Positions 59,437 through 64,000 of a stretch of DNA of 64,000 nucleotides are shown here, piece after piece. Below the pieces are notes generated by a model. The model saw only the letters and a list, made by a program, of their open reading frames with translations, was not told the origin of the DNA and searched no databases. A program made the translations under genes and the position numbers. The first letter of the stretch is position 1, and every line of letters begins with the position of its first letter. Location: assembly GCA_913061515.1 (NCBI GenBank), contig CAJXSF010000003.1:54912-118911 (forward strand), in the 5' to 3' direction. This DNA is from an uncultured Gammaproteobacteria bacterium. Its GTDB lineage: Bacteria; Pseudomonadota; Gammaproteobacteria; Pseudomonadales; Pseudohongiellaceae.

Positions 59437-60642
59437 TTAGCTTTTTATCGGCTTTTCTTTCGCACTCGCGTGCCTCTCTGCGCGTTCTATGTCGATATAG
59501 CGGTCTGTGATGGCGCTAGAGCCGTGCCCAGCATCGTCACGGACATGTTCTCTAGGCCTGCTTTTGACGTCCTCTGAGATCCCTGTATGACGTAACCAGT
59601 GCACCGTGGCTGCCGCTAGTCTGTCCGCTTCTTCTATCAGATGGGCTGCCCGCAGTTTTTCTTCCGCAAAATCGAAAGTTTTTTGCACAATGGCCCGTAT
59701 TTGCCTAGTGCTGGTGATTCCGCCTTTACCGCGAGTCTTATGAATCAGTGGGGTGGCTTCCCCGGGTAATGGCAGTGCCGTCATTCCGCGGGAGTCGCGA
59801 TAACGTCGCAGGGCGTCGAGCATATTGTCGCTGACTGAGATCTCACGCTCCTTATTGCCTTTGCCGACAGTCAAAAACCACCAATTGCCATCCGAATCAC
59901 GTTGGAAATGCCCCATTTGAGGAGCCCAGCGCGGGGTTTCAACAAGCTCTGAGACCCTTAAATACATAGCAAATAGAGCATTCATTATGAAAAGTGTCCG
60001 TTCATGATTCGCTGGATCTTTCTCTGCTAACTCTTCAGCGCCAGCGAGGACATAATGCCACTGCTGGGGTGATAAGCGGCGTACCTGCTTCTTGGATTGC
60101 TGTTTGCGTAAGAATTTACTCTTCTGGCGGATCTGCGACACTGGATTGGCCGCCAAATAGCTCTCTTGTATAAGAAAGTTAAAAAAACTGCTCAAGACAC
60201 TAAACAGTGACTGCAACGCTGACTGCGAAATGGCGTACTCGCCTTGAGTGCTAACATAAGGCCGCCACTGGGGATTAGGCACGCGCAGGCCCGCCTGTGA
60301 GATAAACCGGGCCACATTTTTATCGCCAATCCAATGTTTGGGTGGTTCTTTGGCAAAAGCGACATAGCTTTCTATATCTTCACGCTTAATATCCACTAAT
60401 GATTTGTCAGCAATTAACCAGCTCCATTGCAGGAAATGCTCGATCTCGCGTCGATAAGTTGAGAACGTGTCGGGGCTACCCCTATAGCTGTAGAGAAACT
60501 CGCTAGCGTATTGATAGTCAGCTAAGGCGTTTTCTGGGCTGTTCGCCACTAAGGCGTCTAATGTTCGAACTGGGTGCTTAAAGGGGTTGGGCATCTCTTC
60601 AAGCGTATCGAACAGGGCGCTAGGTTGTTTTGGTTTGTTCAT
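59437..60642 (-). CDS. Tyrosine recombinase (site-specific integrase)
   Basis: 401 residues from ATG 60642 (AAGG ahead; a TTG at 60648 also opens the frame). N-terminal SAM-like DNA-binding domain (~45-180) and C-terminal catalytic domain with Arg in YLRVSELVE, Lys in GKGNKERE, HWLRHTG (HxxR), and GHGSSAITDRYID with the Tyr nucleophile. All catalytic residues are present. No excisionase, phage or transposition genes lie beside it and no att repeats were seen, so it may be a resident or orphan integrase. Confidence 0.9.
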   Translation of the reverse strand: MNKPKQPSALFDTLEEMPNPFKHPVRTLDALVANSPENALADYQYASEFLYSYRGSPDTFSTYRREIEHFLQWSWLIADKSLVDIKREDIESYVAFAKEPPKHWIGDKNVARFISQAGLRVPNPQWRPYVSTQGEYAISQSALQSLFSVLSSFFNFLIQESYLAANPVSQIRQKSKFLRKQQSKKQVRRLSPQQWHYVLAGAEELAEKDPANHERTLFIMNALFAMYLRVSELVETPRWAPQMGHFQRDSDGNWWFLTVGKGNKEREISVSDNMLDALRRYRDSRGMTALPLPGEATPLIHKTRGKGGITSTRQIRAIVQKTFDFAEEKLRAAHLIEEADRLAAATVHWLRHTGISEDVKSRPREHVRDDAGHGSSAITDRYIDIERAERHASAKEKPIKS

Positions 60643-60765
60643 AGTCAACCTTTATGGGGCCTAGGCGGTCATTTGTAAAGTTGGCGGGCACTATTTTTCT
60701 AGGGTATTCTTCGAAGCTAATTCGCGCTGGAAGGACTCTGGCGTACAACTGGAGGTAGTACCCGT

Positions 60766-61380
60766 ATGAACGTTTCTCTAAGTCACATGAAAAGAAAACT
60801 AAAAGGTCTAGCACTAATAAGTGCGGTGGGGGTTATATCAGCGCTTGGCGTTGCCAGTGTCCATGCACAAGAGCAAGGTGATACCCTAGACGCGATTCTG
60901 AATTATCGTCAATACACACCACTGTTCTCTAGCGCGGGGCAGCCAAGCCGTGAGCAATTTCCGTTGTTGAAAGAGCAGGGTTATGAACGCGTGATCTATA
61001 TAGCTTTTAACAATGGTCGCACGGCTATTCCTGACGAAGATCAAATAGTGAAAGATCTTGGTATGGACTATTTGCATATTCCTGTGGATTTCAATAATCC
61101 AACAGTGCGTGATTTCAATGCGTTTGCTGACGCCATGCAGCGTGAGCCGAACAGCAAAACGATCCTACATTGCCAAGTTAATGCACGAGCAACAGCGTTT
61201 AGCCTTTTATATCGAGTGGTGTATCAAGGTGTACCGTTGGCGCAGGCGAAAGCCGATATGAACACTGTATGGCAACCGAATGAGGTATGGAGAGATTTTA
61301 TATTTGACGTACTCGCAGAGCACAATATCTCCAATGAGTGTGCGGAATGTGATTGGACCCCACCGGCGCGGGATCAATAG
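60766..61380 (+). CDS. Exported phosphatase-like protein (CX4R, DUF442/Blh-related)
   Basis: 204 residues with a signal peptide ending near SVHAQ. Cys phosphatase-like fold with P-loop HCQVNARATAF, where Cys136 and Arg141 are separated by four residues rather than the five of classical PTPs, as in beta-lactamase-hydrolase-like (DUF442) and rhodanese-type loops. General context includes LPLLKEQGYERVIYI. GGAGG lies about 10 bases ahead of the ATG. Periplasmic; substrate unknown. Confidence 0.75.
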   Translation: MNVSLSHMKRKLKGLALISAVGVISALGVASVHAQEQGDTLDAILNYRQYTPLFSSAGQPSREQFPLLKEQGYERVIYIAFNNGRTAIPDEDQIVKDLGMDYLHIPVDFNNPTVRDFNAFADAMQREPNSKTILHCQVNARATAFSLLYRVVYQGVPLAQAKADMNTVWQPNEVWRDFIFDVLAEHNISNECAECDWTPPARDQ

Positions 61381-61384
61381 GAAC

Positions 61385-61414
61385 GAAAAAGGGGGCACGA
61401 AGCCCCCTTTTTTT
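61385..61414. terminator. Bidirectional Rho-independent terminator
   Basis: GGGGGC / GCCCCC stem extended by AAA/TTT pairs, loop ACGAA, followed by TTTTTTTT on the plus strand and A-rich on the other side. Between the convergent phosphatase-like gene and ompA. Confidence 0.95.
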
Positions 61415-61430
61415 TGCTTAACTGTTTAGC

Positions 61431-62549
61431 TTATCGCTTTGCAGTGACTTCAACTTCTACGCGACGATCTGGCTGCAAACAGGCTTTTAGTTGTGCAGTT
61501 GCCACAGTGCCTGGGCATTGTGTCATTGTCGTCACTGGGTTTGAGCCATTGCGACCTTCAGTGCTGATTTTGCTAGCAGGAATGCGCGCTGTCTCAACCA
61601 AGTACGCTTTTACTGACTCAGCACGACGACGTGATAGATCTAAGTTGTAAGCGGCACGACCAAGACGGTCTGTATAGCCTACGACTTTAATCGTTTCAAA
61701 CTCGGCGCCACGTAAGTTAGTCACGAGTAGGTCTAGCTCACGCTTACCTTCTGGCAATAACTCAGCTTTATCAAACTCGAAGAAAGAGTCAGCTGACAAA
61801 GTAGTGATTGTTGGCTCTGGTGCAGGCGCAGGAGCTGGTGCCACTGGCGCTGGTGCAGGAGCAGGTGCTGCTACTACAGGTGCAGGAGCAGGCTTCTTTT
61901 GACCAAGACGATAAACTAGGCCGACAGACAACATATTAATGTTAGCGTCGCGCTTAGTGGCGTCTAAAAAGTTATAACGCTCCGCTTCTACGCGTACGCT
62001 AACCTTGTCATTGAACTCGTAGGCAACACCCACACCGAATTTTTCATGAGTATCGCGGCGGTGTCCTGATGGGTAAGTCCCAGCAGCGGCATAACCTGTA
62101 CCGAAATAGTCACTTTCAACGCGTGCATTGTTAAGACCTGCACGAGCGAATACGTCAAATGCGTCAGTGATTGGCAATGTAACCACTGCGTCTAAGTTGA
62201 AGCCTTTTACAGCAGTGTCGCTCAACAAAGTGCCAGATGGTAAAACGCCAACATCATTGTTGTAGCTGCCAAGATCATAGTAGCCAACTTCTAAAGCAAA
62301 GTTAGAAGTAAACTGATAGCCACCATAAACCTTGAAACCTGTGTCGCGAGTATCAGCGCGACGGTTAACGTAAGTAAAGCCTGGCTTAATCAAGGCATCA
62401 GTGACGTGAGTCTTGTCGATGCGCGAAGAGGTTAGACCTAGGTTCAGACCACCATAAATCCCTGGTTCAGCCGCAAAAGCTGCAACTGGGCTTAGCAAAC
62501 ATGCGAGCAAGCATAGTTGTTTAGGAACGGTGTTTCTTACATTCTTCAT
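61431..62549 (-). CDS. ompA: OmpA-family outer-membrane protein
   Basis: 372 residues with a signal peptide ending at AAFAA. N-terminal eight-stranded barrel (~23-220: GIYGGLNLGLTSS, ALEVGYYDLGSY, FGVGVAYEF, NMLSVGLVYRL), then a Pro/Ala linker (~224-247) and a C-terminal OmpA domain that binds peptidoglycan (FFEFDKAELLPEGKRELD, VVGYTDRLGRAAYNLDLSRRRAESV). Family length. GGAG lies six bases ahead of the ATG. Confidence 0.94.
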   Translation of the reverse strand: MKNVRNTVPKQLCLLACLLSPVAAFAAEPGIYGGLNLGLTSSRIDKTHVTDALIKPGFTYVNRRADTRDTGFKVYGGYQFTSNFALEVGYYDLGSYNNDVGVLPSGTLLSDTAVKGFNLDAVVTLPITDAFDVFARAGLNNARVESDYFGTGYAAAGTYPSGHRRDTHEKFGVGVAYEFNDKVSVRVEAERYNFLDATKRDANINMLSVGLVYRLGQKKPAPAPVVAAPAPAPAPVAPAPAPAPEPTITTLSADSFFEFDKAELLPEGKRELDLLVTNLRGAEFETIKVVGYTDRLGRAAYNLDLSRRRAESVKAYLVETARIPASKISTEGRNGSNPVTTMTQCPGTVATAQLKACLQPDRRVEVEVTAKR

Positions 62550-62939
62550 TCAATTCTCCGTGAGACCAAAGTCTCGTCTAGCTACATTGTGGGTGAAGCA
62601 ATAGCGGCGCGCAGTGTCGAGCTTATTTAAGCGTTTGTCCACACTTTTCGTAAATATTTATTTATTACTAATAACAAATACTTACAAAGCATTACTGCTT
62701 TGGAATTAACCTTGCTAGCCGTCTTTATTATTACGCTGAAGCCTAAATTGCGTAAAACACCGAATAATACCAAAACCTTCAAACAAGAGTCATAGCTCTA
62801 TGGTTGCGCCACTTCACACTTTTCCGTCTTTATCCTCTCAATAGCGTGCTTTTCGTCCTTGAGGAATTACGCCGCAAGTCAGAACAACTGCGCCTAGGTG
62901 ATCTCATCAGCGCAGGTTTCTATAGGCCAGAGGGCTCTG
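62550..62939 (-). promoter_or_regulatory. ompA upstream region and sulfatase 3' flank
   Basis: 390 bases. Next to the ompA start, 62562-62575 forms a GAGAC-CAAA-GTCTC hairpin immediately 5' of the Shine-Dalgarno on the mRNA; such structures can stabilise omp transcripts. An imperfect CTGCGC...GCGCAG hairpin near 62888-62915 is probably a terminator of the sulfatase-like gene. No other gene seen. Confidence 0.45.
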
Positions 62940-63951
62940 TTATTCAGATCTAATTTCTATTTCCTTAATTGAGTAGCCGCCTGGGATATGGCCAGGATCG
63001 ATTCGAACGCGGCTTTCGTTGGCAATTCCGCTTAAATCAAAAATCAACTGATTCAAACCTGCGTTGATGTTGCGTTTGATGATGTTTTCTTCAGAGTAGT
63101 CTTCATCTGCTTGGCGCTTAAAATAAATTTTGGTTTCTAGATATTCATCGTTCTGAAGGCTTAAAAGGAGTGAGGATCTATCGTAATCAACTCCTGGCAA
63201 AGCGGGGAGCATAAAATAGGGATCATCTGTTGTGGAGTCGAAACTCAACCCTTGTTCAGAAAAACTGATGTTCTCAACCCCTGGTGAAAACTCAATAGAG
63301 TCTGTCGGAAAACTTTTCAGCGAGTAGACGATCTGGCTTTTAACCGTAGAGAGATGATTGCTATTGAGATAACGAATGGCGTCTAGGCGACGGTTATCGC
63401 GAACATCTCTTTGCGCCTGTGCCGCCGGCGTATCTAAAAGATTGATGCCGGCAAGAAAACTAGCATCATGCTCTATGTCTAAAAAGCTTAGCAAGGTAGG
63501 CGGCAGATCCATAGGCGTCGCAAACTTTTTAACCTCTGCAGCTTCTCCAGTGTTCAAAACATTGAAATAAAGTCTGCGCTCATAATTTCGCGGGAATAAA
63601 GAAAAGGCATTATTGCGCATGGCAAGATGGTCTGAGACAAGCACTACCAAGGTGTCGTCGTACGCTGGGTGTTGTTCTATTTGTTCGATAAAATTGCCTA
63701 GCAAATAGTCTGTGCAGTGCACGGCATGAAGAATCGAGTTGTCGATAATTGGGTAAGGGCTGCAAGAGGCAGAGGGCTCACCAATGGGGTGATGCGTGTC
63801 TACCGTTAGCAGTGTTAGGTTGAAGGGTTGCCCGTTGTCAGCCAAGTCATGAAATTGCTCTAACGCGAGTGAAAAAAGAGAATCATCGAACAAACCCCAA
63901 CCACCTATATAGTCAGTGTCCTCAAGCTCGTTTCGTAAGCGTGTTCTGCCT
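62940..63951 (-). CDS. Sulfatase/phosphoglycerol-transferase superfamily protein, 3' part
   Basis: 337 residues are genuine; the 5' end is lost at the contig edge. Sulfatase-superfamily metal-site segments: TLLTVDTHHPIGEP and VVLVSDHLAM, with a likely helper His pair. The order resembles LTA-synthase/OpgB-like phosphoglycerol transferases, which act on the periplasmic side of the inner membrane; any N-terminal membrane helices would lie in the missing part. The C-terminal ~150 residues form a beta-rich extension (FMLPALPGVDYDRSS). The frame appears to start with MGSEMCIRDR only because the adapter at 63952-64000 happens to encode it. Confidence 0.82.
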
Positions 63952-64000
63952 CTGTCTCTTATACACATCTCCGAGCCCACGAGACCTCTCTACATCTCGT
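63952..64000 (+). other. Illumina Nextera adapter and index contamination
   Basis: 63952-63970 is CTGTCTCTTATACACATCT, the Nextera transposase mosaic end. 63971-63985 is CCGAGCCCACGAGAC. 63986-63993 is CTCTCTAC, the read form of i7 index N707. 63994-64000 is ATCTCGT, the start of the P7 flow-cell sequence. None of this is genomic. Confidence 0.99.

Noticed and set aside
61804..61905. Short repeats suggesting CRISPR or satellite DNA
   Set aside because: They encode the Pro/Ala linker of OmpA.

Overview
The window looks like one contig from a Gram-negative gammaproteobacterium, probably a marine heterotroph. The evidence is the conserved order bpt-aat-trxB / ftsK-lolA-rarA-crcB-serS-cysG and tusDCBE-yccA, outer-membrane lipoprotein machinery, OmpA, Prc, and two large TonB receptors. 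The genus cannot be fixed from sequence alone.

Layout. 1-13300 is a core block: N-end-rule aminoacyl transferases, thioredoxin reductase, FtsK, LolA, RarA, a fluoride channel, SerS, CysG, PurC, the Tus sulfur relay and a YccA-type membrane protein. At 13508-13597 is tRNA-Ser(UGA). It is followed by a repeat-rich, hairpin-rich flank, a HipBA toxin-antitoxin pair, a decayed SRPBCC-family pseudogene, a PEBP-like protein and a secreted alpha/beta hydrolase.

17910-49808 is a lower-GC block devoted to peptide and amino-acid handling plus transport. It holds glyA; an operon with a ligand-depleted M20-type lipoprotein, one MacB-type ATPase, three MacB-type permeases, a His-rich periplasmic protein and a DUF885-like putative metallopeptidase; tandem AbgB-like hydrolases; an FtsX permease/ATPase pair with a His-rich loop, divergent from a DUF3299 protein; sdaA; tandem 927-residue TonB receptors; a DUF5117-type metzincin-like protease; and gcvT-gcvH-gcvP. 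An AgcS-type alanine/glycine symporter follows. A coherent reading (inference) is uptake of peptides or amino-acid conjugates through the TonB receptors, periplasmic hydrolysis, then glycine/serine oxidation by GcvTHP, GlyA and SdaA. The ABC sets and His-rich proteins suggest coupling to metal handling or efflux.

49831-63951 returns to higher-GC sequence: a YtcJ-like amidohydrolase, a Tat-type VOC protein, a DUF5916-like outer-membrane protein, Prc protease, a lone tyrosine recombinase, a phosphatase-like protein, OmpA and the 3' part of a sulfatase-superfamily gene. The last 49 bases (63952-64000) are Illumina Nextera adapter plus index, not genome. The sulfatase gene therefore has a false N-terminus and the contig edge is artefactual.
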